A stretch of 45,180 bases of DNA from an uncultured Hyphomicrobiales bacterium (GTDB taxonomy: Bacteria; Pseudomonadota; Alphaproteobacteria; Rhizobiales; Beijerinckiaceae), in assembly GCA_903825465.1 (NCBI GenBank), contig CAIKAR010000032.1, forward strand, positions 1 through 45,180, given 5' to 3'. Shown here piece after piece: positions 1 to 8,011 of the stretch (positions are counted from its first letter, which is position 1; every line of letters begins with the position of its first letter). A program made the translations under genes and the position numbers. The notes beneath the pieces are model-generated. The model saw only the letters and a program-made list of their open reading frames with translations, did not search any database and was not told where the DNA came from.

Positions 1-67
1 CGCGCGCCATGTGTTTTCCGCCGTGTTTGAGCGGAGAACCCGTAGCAATCGGCGTGCCATTGGCATG

Positions 68-97
68 GCGATTGCACCACGGTCTTCGCAATTGCAC
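68..97. repeat. paired 10-bp direct repeat upstream of phaZ
   Basis: Two near-identical copies of GC(G/A)ATTGCAC lie at 68-77 and 88-97, exactly 20 bp apart, so on the same face of the helix. They end about 20 bp before the phaZ start at 119. This spacing is typical of a regulator binding site. TGC-rich sites are known targets of PhaR-type PHB regulators, but the assignment here is only inference. Confidence 0.35.
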
Positions 98-118
98 AGT
101 TGGAGCGGCGTTTTCCCG

Positions 119-1333
119 ATGCTTTACGACACGTATCAAGCCATCTCGGAAAACAGCCTGCCGCCGCGCGTTTTAGCGAGCTATGCTGAAAAACTGCTCA
201 AAATGTGGGAGCCCGGAGCATTCAGCCAACCGTTTGAGCGCATGGCCGCCTATTATGAACTCGTAACTCTCGCGGGCTTCACCCACACGCGGCCGCCGTT
301 CGAGATGGACACGATCACGACGCGGACGCGCATGTATCAAGTCGAGGAGACCGTCGTCCTCTCGACTCCGTTTTGTGATTTGCTGAAATTCGGCAAGGTT
401 GACGCGCCGACCGAACCCAAGGTTTTGCTGATCGCGCCCATGTCCGGTCATTTCGCCACCTTGCTGCGCAACACGGCGAAGACCCTGCTGCTCGACCACG
501 AGGTCTACATCACCGACTGGAAGAACATCCGCTTCACACCGGCTTCGGACGGGGTCTTCGACCTCGACGCCTTCGTCCGGCACATTGTCGATTTCATCAA
601 GGTCCTGGGCGAAGGCGTTCACGTCGTCGCCGTGTGCCAACCGACGGTCGCCGCGCTGGCGGCCTGCGCCGTTCTCGCCAAGGCCAAGGATCCCCGGCAG
701 CCCACCAGTCTGACGCTCATGGCGGGCCCCATCGACACGCGAGCCAATCCCACCAAGGTCAACGAACTCGCCAACGACAAGCCTATCGCGTGGTTTCGCG
801 ACAATTTGATCGGCGTCATTCCCAACCGGCTGCGCGGCGGCGGCCGCCGCGTCTATCCGGGTTTTCTTCAAATCGCGGCGTTCATGAGCATGAACGTGGA
901 GCGGCATTCCAAGTCGTTCGTCGACATGTTCCATCACCGGATCGCCGGCGACTTCGAAAAGGCGGACGCCATCAAGGCGTTTTATCAGGAGTATTTCGCG
1001 ATCATGGATTTGAGCGCGGACTTCTATCTGGAAACCATTGAACGCATCTTCCAGAAGACGGAGCTGCCGCTTGGCCTGATGACCTACGAAGGCGACAGAA
1101 TTGATCTGTCGGCGATTCGCCGGACATTTCTGCTGACGGTGGAAGGCGAGCGCGACGACATTTGCGCGCCGGGCCAGACCATGGCCGCGCACGACCTCTG
1201 CGCCGGGCTCAAGCCCTACATGAAATCGCATTACCTGCAGGCCGGCGTCGGGCACTATGGCGTGTTCAGCGGGCGGCGCTGGGACACGCAAATCTATCCG
1301 GTTGTGCGAAACCACATTCAGTCCAGTCAATAA
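119..1333 (+). CDS. phaZ: intracellular polyhydroxybutyrate depolymerase (cysteine type)
   Basis: A 404-residue protein of the intracellular PHB depolymerase family, an alpha/beta hydrolase that mobilises stored poly-3-hydroxybutyrate on cytoplasmic granules. The start at 119 (MLYDTYQAI) matches the usual N-terminus of the family and has a GGAG 13 bases upstream; the frame stays open further upstream but without family resemblance. The nucleophile elbow reads VAVCQPT with Cys173 in place of the usual lipase serine, as in the Cupriavidus PhaZ1 class. The C-terminal part (FLLTVEGERDDICAPGQT, then GVGHYGVFSG) carries the expected Asp and His of the triad. The last codons and stop are duplicated just downstream (1319-1357). 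No phasin or PHB synthase gene is adjacent. Confidence 0.95.
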   Translation: MLYDTYQAISENSLPPRVLASYAEKLLKMWEPGAFSQPFERMAAYYELVTLAGFTHTRPPFEMDTITTRTRMYQVEETVVLSTPFCDLLKFGKVDAPTEPKVLLIAPMSGHFATLLRNTAKTLLLDHEVYITDWKNIRFTPASDGVFDLDAFVRHIVDFIKVLGEGVHVVAVCQPTVAALAACAVLAKAKDPRQPTSLTLMAGPIDTRANPTKVNELANDKPIAWFRDNLIGVIPNRLRGGGRRVYPGFLQIAAFMSMNVERHSKSFVDMFHHRIAGDFEKADAIKAFYQEYFAIMDLSADFYLETIERIFQKTELPLGLMTYEGDRIDLSAIRRTFLLTVEGERDDICAPGQTMAAHDLCAGLKPYMKSHYLQAGVGHYGVFSGRRWDTQIYPVVRNHIQSSQ

Positions 1334-1357
1334 GGCGCCCCCAGTCCAGTCAATAAG
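1319..1357 (+). repeat. 16-bp direct repeat duplicating the phaZ stop region
   Basis: CAGTCCAGTCAATAAG occurs at 1319-1334, where it encodes the last phaZ codons and its TAA stop, and again at 1342-1357, 23 bp further on. The second copy lies outside the gene. This looks like a local tandem duplication of the gene's 3' end. Confidence 0.85.
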
Positions 1358-1375
1358 TGGCCGCGCGCGCGGCCA
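1358..1375. repeat. 18-bp perfect GC palindrome
   Basis: TGGCCGCGCGCGCGGCCA is a perfect palindrome directly after the duplicated phaZ end and about 80 bp upstream of glcB. No T-run follows on either strand, so it is not a standard intrinsic terminator. It could be a terminator remnant or simply a GC-rich palindrome. Confidence 0.5.
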
Positions 1376-1453
1376 AGGCCGGAGGCCTCAACCTAAAGGC
1401 GGCGTTGAATTCGCGTTCGCGCGATATTAGTGGGTCCGGCAGGAGATTCGCAG

Positions 1454-3616
1454 ATGAAGACGGTTTCAGTCGCGGGGCTGTCCATCGCCCCGGAATTCCA
1501 CGCTTTCATGGAGCGCGAGGCGCTGCCGGGAACGGGAATCGCGCCCGCCGCCTTCTGGGCGGACCTGGCGTCGATGCTGTCGGACCTGTCGCCGCGCGTC
1601 CACGCGGCTCTGGCCCGTCGCGACGCGTTGCAGGCGAAAATCGACGCCTGGCACGAGGCGCGACGCGGCAAGCCGCGCGACGCCGCGGCCTACGAGGCGT
1701 TTCTGCGCGACATCGGCTACATCCAGCCGGAGCCGCCGGCTGGCGCGATATCCACCGCGAAAGTCGATCCCGAGATCGCCGGGATCGCGGGGCCGCAACT
1801 CGTCGTGCCGATGTCGAACGCGCGCTACTCGCTGAACGCCGCCAACGCCCGCTGGGGCTCGCTCTACGACGCGCTTTACGGCACCGACGCTGTTTCCGAC
1901 GATGATGGCGCCGCGCGCGGCAAAGGCTACAACCCCGTTCGCGGCGCCAAAGTCATCGCCCGGGGGCGCGCGCTTCTCGACCAGGCCGCGCCGATCGCGC
2001 ATGGATCGCACGCGAAGGCCACGGGCTACGCGGTCGAAAACGGCGCGCTTGTCGCCACCCTCGAAGGCGGCGCGAAAACCGGCCTCGCCGACGCTTCGAA
2101 ACTCGCGGGCTGGCGCGGCGAGGCCGCGTCGCCAAGCCTTGTTCTGCTGCGCAATCACGGGCTTCATATCGAAATCGTCTTCGATGGCGCGAGCGTGATC
2201 GGCAAGACCGACCCGGCGGGCGTCTCGGATATCGTCGTCGAATCCGCGCTCACCACCATCATGGACATGGAGGATTCCGTCGCCGCGGTGGACGCCGCGG
2301 ACAAGGTCGTCATCTATCGCAACTGGCTCGGGCTGATGAATGGCTCGCTGACGGCGGCGCTCGAAAAAAACGGCGCGGTCATCGAGCGCAAGCTCAACGA
2401 GGATCGACAATACACGCGGCCCGACGGCAAAAAGCTATGGCTCGGCGGCCGCAGCCTGATGCTGGCGCGCAATGTCGGCCACCACATGTTCACCGACATG
2501 GTGCTGGGCCCCGACGGCCAGGAGGCGCCGGAGGGAATCGTCGACGCCGCCGTCACCGCGGCCATCGCCGTTCATGATCTCAAGGGCGCTGGACCCATTA
2601 AAAATTCGCGCGCGGGCTCGCTCTACATCGTCAAGCCGAAGATGCACGGCCCGGACGAGGTCGCGCTCGCCAGCGACATATTCGCCCACGCCGAGGCGAT
2701 GGCCGGCCTGCCGCTCAACGCCATCAAGATCGGCATCATGGACGAGGAGCGCCGCACGACGGTCAACCTCGCCGCCTGCGTCATGGCGGCGAAGGACAGA
2801 ATCGTGTTCATCAACACGGGCTTTCTCGACCGCACCGGCGACGAAATCCACACCTGCATGGAGGCTGGCCCGGTTGTGCGCAAGCACGATATGCGCGCCT
2901 CCGCGTGGATTTCCGCCTACGAAGACAACAACGTCGATGTCGGCCTGAGCCGCGGCCTGCCGGGCAAGGCGCAGATCGGCAAGGGCATGTGGGCGGCGCC
3001 CGACCGCATGGCCGACATGCTGGCGCAAAAGGGCGCGCACCCCCGCGCCGGCGCCAACACCGCGTGGGTGCCCTCGCCGACGGCGGCGACGCTGCACGCG
3101 CTGCACTACCACGAGGTCGATGTCTTCGCCCGCCAGAAGGAGCTTGCCGCGCGGGCGCCGGCGAAGTTGGCGGACATGATCGCGCTGCCGCTGGCGCAAT
3201 CGAACTTCGCGCCCGAGGCCGTCGCCCAGGAACTCGACAACAATTGCCAGGGCATCCTTGGCTATGTGGTGCGCTGGATCGACCAAGGCGTCGGCTGCTC
3301 CAAGGTGCCCGACATTCACGACGTCGGGCTGATGGAAGACCGCGCCACCCTGCGCATCTCCAGCCAGCATATCGCCAATTGGCTGCGTCACGGCGTGGCG
3401 AGCGAGGCGCAGGTCGACGAGACGCTCAAGCGCATGGCCGTCGTCGTCGACCGTCAGAACGCCGGCGACCCCGCCTACAGGCCCATGGCGCCGAAATTCG
3501 ACGGGGTGGCCTTCAAAGCCGCCGCCGATCTGATATTCAAGGGCCGCGACCAGCCCAACGGCTATACGGAGTACATCCTCCACGCGCGCCGGCGCGAGGC
3601 CAAGGCGGCTGGCTGA
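1454..3616 (+). CDS. glcB: malate synthase G
   Basis: A 720-residue protein, close to the length of E. coli GlcB. It condenses glyoxylate with acetyl-CoA to malate in the cytoplasm and serves growth on C2 compounds and on acetyl-CoA released from PHB, which fits the upstream phaZ. The start at 1454 (MKTVSVAGL) is set by AGGAG at 1441-1445 with 8-base spacing; an in-frame ATG at 1430 lacks such a site. Family landmarks include [10 protein letters not shown] near the N-terminus, the [15 protein letters not shown] segment with acidic metal-binding residues, the [18 protein letters not shown] block, GIMDEERRT and [14 protein letters not shown]. No isocitrate lyase gene is nearby. Confidence 0.97.
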   Translation: MKTVSVAGLSIAPEFHAFMEREALPGTGIAPAAFWADLASMLSDLSPRVHAALARRDALQAKIDAWHEARRGKPRDAAAYEAFLRDIGYIQPEPPAGAISTAKVDPEIAGIAGPQLVVPMSNARYSLNAANARWGSLYDALYGTDAVSDDDGAARGKGYNPVRGAKVIARGRALLDQAAPIAHGSHAKATGYAVENGALVATLEGGAKTGLADASKLAGWRGEAASPSLVLLRNHGLHIEIVFDGASVIGKTDPAGVSDIVVESALTTIMDMEDSVAAVDAADKVVIYRNWLGLMNGSLTAALEKNGAVIERKLNEDRQYTRPDGKKLWLGGRSLMLARNVGHHMFTDMVLGPDGQEAPEGIVDAAVTAAIAVHDLKGAGPIKNSRAGSLYIVKPKMHGPDEVALASDIFAHAEAMAGLPLNAIKIGIMDEERRTTVNLAACVMAAKDRIVFINTGFLDRTGDEIHTCMEAGPVVRKHDMRASAWISAYEDNNVDVGLSRGLPGKAQIGKGMWAAPDRMADMLAQKGAHPRAGANTAWVPSPTAATLHALHYHEVDVFARQKELAARAPAKLADMIALPLAQSNFAPEAVAQELDNNCQGILGYVVRWIDQGVGCSKVPDIHDVGLMEDRATLRISSQHIANWLRHGVASEAQVDETLKRMAVVVDRQNAGDPAYRPMAPKFDGVAFKAAADLIFKGRDQPNGYTEYILHARRREAKAAG

Positions 3617-3631
3617 CGGCAGCGGAGGCCC

Positions 3632-3958
3632 ATGCCCGACCCACAGGACCAGTCCGACGCGGCGATGCGCGCGCGGCTTGAACGGCTTTCGAGCGAACTC
3701 GACGCCCGCAAAGCCAGCGATCGCTCCGCGGCGGCGCGGCAATCCGGCGGCGGCGACACCGGCGGCGCGATGGCGAAGGGCTTCAAGGCGGCCTCGGAGC
3801 TTGTCGGGGGCATCGTTGTCGGCGGCCTCATCGGCGTTGGCCTCGACTACTGGCTCGGCACCAAGCCAGGCTTTTCCATCGCGTTCTTTCTGCTGGGCGC
3901 CGGCGCGGGCCTGTGGAACGTCATCCGCGACGCCATGAAGCCCACCGGCGGGGCGTGA
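3632..3958 (+). CDS. atpI: ATP synthase protein I (AtpI)
   Basis: A small protein of 108 residues. Residues 1-45 are hydrophilic; two hydrophobic helices follow (about 55-75 and 82-100) with the pattern GGIVVGGLIGVGLDYWLGTKP typical of AtpI. The family is thought to help c-ring assembly or cation supply; it is not part of the finished enzyme. It starts 15 bases after glcB and precedes atpB by 133 bases, the usual first place in an alphaproteobacterial F0 operon. Confidence 0.92.
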   Translation: MPDPQDQSDAAMRARLERLSSELDARKASDRSAAARQSGGGDTGGAMAKGFKAASELVGGIVVGGLIGVGLDYWLGTKPGFSIAFFLLGAGAGLWNVIRDAMKPTGGA

Positions 3959-4000
3959 AACACCGTTTTTTCCCCCGCGGCGCCAAGTCCGGCGCGACAG

Positions 4001-4019
4001 GGGCTTGACAGTCAATCCC
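4001..4019. promoter_or_regulatory. dyad containing TTGACA upstream of atpB
   Basis: TTGAC-A-GTCAA is a perfect 11-bp dyad centred on 4010, extended outwards by GGG and CCC with one mismatch. The left arm includes an exact -35 hexamer (TTGACA, 4005-4010), but the matching -10 position is GC-rich. The loop is too short for RNA folding, so a dimeric DNA-binding protein is the natural reading. It sits in the 133-base atpI-atpB gap. Confidence 0.35.
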
Positions 4020-4091
4020 TCGTGGGCGACACGCGGCGCGCGCAGGGTTCCCGGACCTATCGCGGCTCAGGAAATCCGAAGGCGAGCGGGC

Positions 4092-4835
4092 ATGGATCCC
4101 ATCCATCAATTCAGTCTGTCCAAGTGGCTCCCGCTCGATGTGGCCGGGCGCGATTTTTCGCTGACGAATTCCGCTTTTTACATGCTGCTGGCCGTCGCGC
4201 TCGTGGCGCTGCTGACTATCGTGTGCGTCGACCGGAACGCGACGGTGCCGGGCCGCGCGCAGTCGGTCGCCGAATCCCTCTACGAATTCATCGCCAACAT
4301 GGTGCGCGACGCGGCCGGCGAAAGCGGCATGAAGTTCTTCCCGCTGGTCTTCAGCCTGTTCATGTTCATCCTGATCTGCAATCTGATCGGCTTCATCCCC
4401 TACACGTTCACGGTCACCAGCCACATCGTCGTCACCGCGACGCTGGCGCTGATCGTGTTCTTCACCGTTCTGATCGTCGGCTTCGCCAAAAACGGCGCGC
4501 GTTTTCTCAAGTTGTTCGTGCCGTCCGGCGTGCCGATCGCGGTGCTGCCGCTGGTCGTCCTGATCGAGGTGATTTCGTTTCTCACGCGCCCCATCAGCCA
4601 TTCCGTGCGTCTTTTCGCCAACATGCTGGCCGGCCACATTCTGTTGAAGGTGTTCGGCGGCTTCGTCGTGCTGATGCTCGGCTTGAAGGGCTTCGGCGCG
4701 CTGACGGCGCTTCTGCCGTTCGCCGCCACGGTCGCTTTCATGGCGCTGGAATTGCTGGTCGCCGTCTTGCAAGCCTATGTCTTCGCGATGCTGACCTGCA
4801 TGTATCTGAACGACGCCCTTCATCCCGGCCACTGA
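4092..4835 (+). CDS. atpB: F0F1 ATP synthase subunit a
   Basis: The 247-residue membrane subunit that forms the proton half-channels against the c-ring. The start at 4092 (MDPIHQF) is the family start; the open frame from 4005 adds nothing recognisable. Several membrane helices are visible (around residues 27-45, 82-105, 112-131, 150-165, 185-235). The essential arginine is Arg173 in [15 protein letters not shown], and the last helix has the expected [15 protein letters not shown]. It is followed after 58 bases by the c-subunit gene. Confidence 0.97.
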   Translation: MDPIHQFSLSKWLPLDVAGRDFSLTNSAFYMLLAVALVALLTIVCVDRNATVPGRAQSVAESLYEFIANMVRDAAGESGMKFFPLVFSLFMFILICNLIGFIPYTFTVTSHIVVTATLALIVFFTVLIVGFAKNGARFLKLFVPSGVPIAVLPLVVLIEVISFLTRPISHSVRLFANMLAGHILLKVFGGFVVLMLGLKGFGALTALLPFAATVAFMALELLVAVLQAYVFAMLTCMYLNDALHPGH

Positions 4836-4893
4836 TCGGTCGGCCGCCCTTTTCACGCGTATCCAACCCATCCCAAGCAAAAGGATCAAGACC

Positions 4894-5121
4894 ATGGACG
4901 CTTCCGCCGCGAAACTCATTGGCGCCGGCCTCGCCGCGATCGGCACGGGCGCCGCCGCCATCGGCGTCGGCAATCTCTTCGGCCAGTTCCTCGGCGGCGC
5001 GTTGCGCAACCCGGCGGCGGCCGACGGCCAGTTCGGCCGCCTGATTTTCGGCTTCGCCGTGACGGAAGCCCTCGGCATCTTCGCGCTGCTGATCGCCTTC
5101 CTGCTGATCTACGCCGTCTGA
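4894..5121 (+). CDS. atpE: F0F1 ATP synthase subunit c
   Basis: A 75-residue hairpin of two membrane helices, the proteolipid of the rotor ring. The N-terminal helix is rich in Gly/Ala repeats, the polar loop is RNPAAADGQ and the proton-binding carboxylate is Glu58 in [11 protein letters not shown], so it is built for protons rather than sodium. AAGGA lies about 9 bases before the start. The gene is followed by a strong hairpin (5150-5183), which may matter because many c copies are needed per enzyme. Confidence 0.97.
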   Translation: MDASAAKLIGAGLAAIGTGAAAIGVGNLFGQFLGGALRNPAAADGQFGRLIFGFAVTEALGIFALLIAFLLIYAV

Positions 5122-5149
5122 TTTCGGACGGACGCCAAGCTGATTCGAA

Positions 5150-5183
5150 GGCGGCCTTGGAATCCCCGGATTTCAGGGCCGCC
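5150..5183 (+). repeat. strong hairpin after atpE, member of the GAATTCC-type repeat family
   Basis: Arms 5150-5165 and 5168-5183 pair over 16 positions with only two G-U wobbles in RNA (14 Watson-Crick pairs). The hairpin lies 29-62 bases after the atpE stop and ends 20 bases before the b' start. No T-run follows, so it is not a classic terminator; it may stabilise or process the transcript. The inner sequence (TTGGAATCCCCGG, then TTTCAGGGCC) resembles, on the other strand, the in-gene repeats at 6323-6354 and 23319-23360. Confidence 0.7.
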
Positions 5184-5203
5184 GCTTCGCCGGGATATCC
5201 GCA

Positions 5204-5746
5204 ATGGCCGCTGAAACCCTCAATACGGAACTTTCGCACGAGGCCAGCGGCCACGCTGTGTTTCCGCCGTTCGAGTCCAGAACCTTTTCCTCGCAGCTGC
5301 TTTGGCTCGCGATCAGCTTCGGCCTGCTCTACTACCTGATGTCGAAGGTGGCGCTGCCGCGGATCGCCGCCGTGCTCGAAAAGCGCAGGCTGACCATCGC
5401 TTCGCAGCTCGACGACGCCGCGGTCATGCAGGCCAAGGCGAAGGACGCCAGCGACGCGCAGGACAAGTCCATCGCCGACGCCAAGACCAACGCGCAAGCG
5501 CTGGCCCAGCGGGCGCGCGACACCCTCGCCGCCGAATCGGACGCGGGACGCAAGACGCTCGAAGCCGAGCTTGAAGGCAAGCTCGCCGCCGCCGAGGCCA
5601 CCATCGCCGACACCACGGCGAAGGCCATGGCGAACGTCGATTCCATCGCCACCGAGGCCGCCCACGCCATTGTCGAACGCCTCACCGGCAAAGCCGCTGG
5701 CGCCGACGTGGTCGCGAGCGCCATCGCCGCCACGAAACAGAGCTGA
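5204..5746 (+). CDS. atpG: F0F1 ATP synthase subunit b' (second b-type stator subunit)
   Basis: A 180-residue stator protein. One N-terminal membrane helix (about 27-46, QLLWLAISFGLLYYLMSKVALP) is preceded by a 25-residue hydrophilic leader; the rest is a long Ala/Glu/Lys-rich helix that pairs with subunit b to hold F1 against rotation. The order c, b', b is typical of alphaproteobacteria, and the longer leader and FPPFESRTF motif mark b' rather than b. The ribosome binding site is weak and lies just after the 5150-5183 hairpin. The symbol follows the b' convention and does not mean the gamma subunit. Confidence 0.94.
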   Translation: MAAETLNTELSHEASGHAVFPPFESRTFSSQLLWLAISFGLLYYLMSKVALPRIAAVLEKRRLTIASQLDDAAVMQAKAKDASDAQDKSIADAKTNAQALAQRARDTLAAESDAGRKTLEAELEGKLAAAEATIADTTAKAMANVDSIATEAAHAIVERLTGKAAGADVVASAIAATKQS

Positions 5747-5758
5747 CGGGAGAACGCC

Positions 5759-6241
5759 ATGGAACCCGCCGAACAGGCTGAACTCTGGGTGGCGCTCGCC
5801 TTCGTCTGCTTCGTCGCCCTCGCGCTTTACGCGGGCGCGTGGAAGAAGCTGGTCGAGGCGCTCGACAGCCGCGGCGCGAAGATCGCCGGCGAACTCGCCG
5901 AGGCGCGCCGCCTGCGCGAGGAGGCCGAGGCGCTGCTCGGCTCGTTCAAGAAAAAGGCCGCCGAGGCCGAGGCCGAGGCCGCCGCGCTGATCGCCCACGC
6001 CAAGGCCGAGGCCGAGGCCATGGCGAAGGAAAACGCCGCCCGCATGGCCGATTTCATCGAGCGCCGCCGCAAGCAAGCGGACGCCAAAATCGCGCTCGCC
6101 GAATCGCAGGCGACCGCGCAGGTCCGCGCCGCCGCCGCCGACGCCGCCACCCGCGCCGCGGAGCTGGTGTTGCGCAATCACGACGGCGCGGCGGATCTTG
6201 TGAACCAGGGCATAGCGGATCTGAAGCGCCTGATGCATTGA
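5759..6241 (+). CDS. atpF: F0F1 ATP synthase subunit b
   Basis: A 160-residue protein with one N-terminal membrane helix (about residues 8-27, ELWVALAFVCFVALALYAGA) and a long charged Ala/Glu-rich coiled coil, including repeated AEAEA runs. It forms the peripheral stalk with b'. It starts 12 bases after b' with GGGAGAAC upstream. It is the last gene of this operon; the F1 genes are not in the window, as is usual in Rhizobiales where F0 and F1 are separate. Confidence 0.95.
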   Translation: MEPAEQAELWVALAFVCFVALALYAGAWKKLVEALDSRGAKIAGELAEARRLREEAEALLGSFKKKAAEAEAEAAALIAHAKAEAEAMAKENAARMADFIERRRKQADAKIALAESQATAQVRAAAADAATRAAELVLRNHDGAADLVNQGIADLKRLMH

Positions 6242-6253
6242 GCGACGGCCCGT

Positions 6254-6271
6254 CTTCCCGCGAACGGGGAG
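6254..6271 (+). repeat. CGAA-loop hairpin after atpF
   Basis: CTTCCCG-CGAA-CGGGGAG forms a 7-bp stem (one G-U) with a CGAA tetraloop, 12 bases after the atpF stop. No T-run follows. Similar intergenic CCCG/CGGGGAGAGGG hairpins are frequent in Rhizobiales genomes, so it may be a dispersed element or the 3' end of the F0 transcript. Confidence 0.5.
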
Positions 6272-6297
6272 AGGGGCGCGCTTACAGGGGTCGCCGC

Positions 6298-7020
6298 ATG
6301 CCCGCAGCGAAAAAAACCTCCGCCTTGAAATCCCCAGCCCTGAAATCCCCGGCGTTTTCCGGCTTCGTCCCGGACACGCTGAAATTCCTCAAGGCGCTGG
6401 GTTTCCATCAGTCCAAGCAGTGGTTCGACGACAACCGCGATCTCTATGTGTCGGCGCTCAAGGAGCCCATGGCCGCGTATGTCGAGGCGCTTTCGGAAGC
6501 GCTGGCGGCGCGGAAAATTCCGTTGAAGGGCGACCCCGCCCGCGGCGTGTTCCGTCTCAACCGCGACATCCGCTTTTCCAAGGACAAGCGGCCCTACAAG
6601 ACCAATTCCGGCTGCGTGTTGACGCGCACGGGCGCGAAGAATTCGCCGGGCTTGCTCTACACCCACGTCTCGCCCGAAGGCTGCTTTTTCGCCGCCGGCT
6701 TTTATCACGTCGAGCCCGAGCAACTGCTGGCGGTGCGCCGTCTGCTCGCGGCCAAGCCGGATGTTTACGCCGACATGGCGAAGAAACTCGCCAAAGCCGG
6801 CCTCGCGCTCTCCGACGACGAGGCGCTGACGCGCAATCCGCGCGAATTCAAGGACGTCGATCCCCGCGTGACCGACGCCATCCGCATGAAGAGCTTCGTC
6901 GTCAGAAAACCTTTTGACGGAAAAATATTGCTCGATGGCGGCAAGCTTGTCGCGGCGGCGGTGGATTTCGCCACGCATGGCGCGCCGCTGCTGGAATTCG
7001 GCTGGCGCGTGATTCCGTAA
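6298..7020 (+). CDS. DUF2461 (TIGR02453-type) protein
   Basis: A 240-residue cytoplasmic protein of the DUF2461 family, function unknown. Family landmarks are FLKALGFHQSKQWFDDNRD near the start, RLNRDIRFSKDKRPYKTN, and the SPEGCFFAAGFYHVEPEQL core. The start at 6298 (MPAAKKTS) is chosen because the frame 5' of it overlaps atpF. Residues 9-20 hold an odd in-frame repeat, ALKSP-ALKSP-AFSG, encoded by 15-bp DNA units (6323-6354) not expected in the family. Confidence 0.88.
   Translation: MPAAKKTSALKSPALKSPAFSGFVPDTLKFLKALGFHQSKQWFDDNRDLYVSALKEPMAAYVEALSEALAARKIPLKGDPARGVFRLNRDIRFSKDKRPYKTNSGCVLTRTGAKNSPGLLYTHVSPEGCFFAAGFYHVEPEQLLAVRRLLAAKPDVYADMAKKLAKAGLALSDDEALTRNPREFKDVDPRVTDAIRMKSFVVRKPFDGKILLDGGKLVAAAVDFATHGAPLLEFGWRVIP
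6323..6354 (+). repeat. in-gene 15-bp tandem repeat (CTTGAAATCCCC type)
   Basis: Two direct copies, CCTTGAAATCCCC at 6323-6335 and CCCTGAAATCCCC at 6338-6350, have a 15-bp period and keep the frame, encoding LKSPA twice near the N-terminus of the DUF2461 protein. The core GAAATCC resembles the GAATTCC core at 23319-23360, which has the same 15-bp period. Confidence 0.75.
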
Positions 7021-7022
7021 GC

Positions 7023-7988
7023 CTATTGCGGCACGATGACGCGCTTCATAAGCGCGCCCCAGCGGTTTTCCTCCGCCGCCATCCAGGCGCGCAAATCATC
7101 CGCGGAGCCGCCCGCCGGCTGCATGCCGAGATCGCGCAGCGGCGCGATCGAGCGGTCCGACGCCAGCCAGTCGTTCACCACTTTGTTGACCTTCGCGCCA
7201 ACGATGTCGGGCGTTCCGCGCGGCGCGAAAATCCCGTACCAGCCCACCGCTTCGAAACCCGGAAAGCCGGCTTCGCGCATGGTCGGCACGTCGGGCAGGT
7301 CGGCCAGCCGCGTCGCGCCCGTTGTCGCCAGCGCGCGCGCCGAGCCGGCTTTCACCAGCCCGATGGTCGTCGTGACATAGTTGATGCCCGCCTCGATCTG
7401 TCCCGCGATCAGGTCGGTGTTCTGCTGGCCGGCGGAATTGTAAGGCACATGCGTCATGTCGACGCCCGCCATGCCCTTGATCATTTCCAACGTCACATGC
7501 GGCTGCGAGCCGACGCCGGTGCTGCTGACGCGCACCTTGCCCGGGTTGGCTTTCGCGTAGGCGATCAACTCGGCCAGCGTGTGAACCGGCAGCGATGGAT
7601 TGACCATCACCAGCATGGGCGCCTTCGCCACCAGCGCGATGGGGCTGAAGTCGCGCTCGAAATCAAACGGCATGGTCGCGTAGACGTATTTGTTCTGCAC
7701 CGCGATGCCGGGCGTGACGATGAGCAGCGTGTAGCCGTCGGGCGCGGCCTTCGCGGCGTAGGCGGCGCCGACATCGCCGTTGGCGCCGGCGCGGTCGTCG
7801 ACGATGAACGGCTGGCCGAGCTTGTCCTGCAACTCGTTGCCGATGTGGCGGGCGAGAAGATCGACGCCGCTGCCCGCCGAAAACGGCGATATGATCGTCG
7901 CCGCGCGCGTCGGCCAGGACGGGGTTTGAGCCCGCGCTCCGTTGGCGGCGAGCGCCAGCAACGTCAAGGCGGCCGCCACGGCGCGCAT
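7023..7988 (-). CDS. Bug/TctC-family tripartite tricarboxylate-type solute-binding protein
   Basis: A 321-residue exported protein. A signal peptide (MRAVAAALTLLALAANGARA, then QTPSWPTR) is followed by the Bug fold with IISPFSAGSGVDLLARHIG, DDRAGANGDVGAAYAAKAAPDGYTLL and HVPYNSAGQQNTDLIAGQIEAG. The start at 7988 has GGAGG about 7 bases upstream; the open frame beyond it is shadow of the previous gene. Family members bind carboxylates or other small acids in the periplasm for TctAB transporters or sensing. No tctA/tctB is present, so it is an orphan. It begins 23 bases after the haem/propeller gene and is probably co-transcribed with it. Confidence 0.9.
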   Translation of the reverse strand: MRAVAAALTLLALAANGARAQTPSWPTRAATIISPFSAGSGVDLLARHIGNELQDKLGQPFIVDDRAGANGDVGAAYAAKAAPDGYTLLIVTPGIAVQNKYVYATMPFDFERDFSPIALVAKAPMLVMVNPSLPVHTLAELIAYAKANPGKVRVSSTGVGSQPHVTLEMIKGMAGVDMTHVPYNSAGQQNTDLIAGQIEAGINYVTTTIGLVKAGSARALATTGATRLADLPDVPTMREAGFPGFEAVGWYGIFAPRGTPDIVGAKVNKVVNDWLASDRSIAPLRDLGMQPAGGSADDLRAWMAAEENRWGALMKRVIVPQ

Positions 7989-8011
7989 GTGGGGCCTCCC
8001 CTCGCCGCGGC

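Noticed and set aside
1489-1504. GCCCCGGAATTCCA in glcB, identical to part of the 15-bp repeat family
   Set aside because: It encodes a native N-terminal segment of malate synthase, is a single copy and has no tandem or hairpin structure; treated as coincidence.
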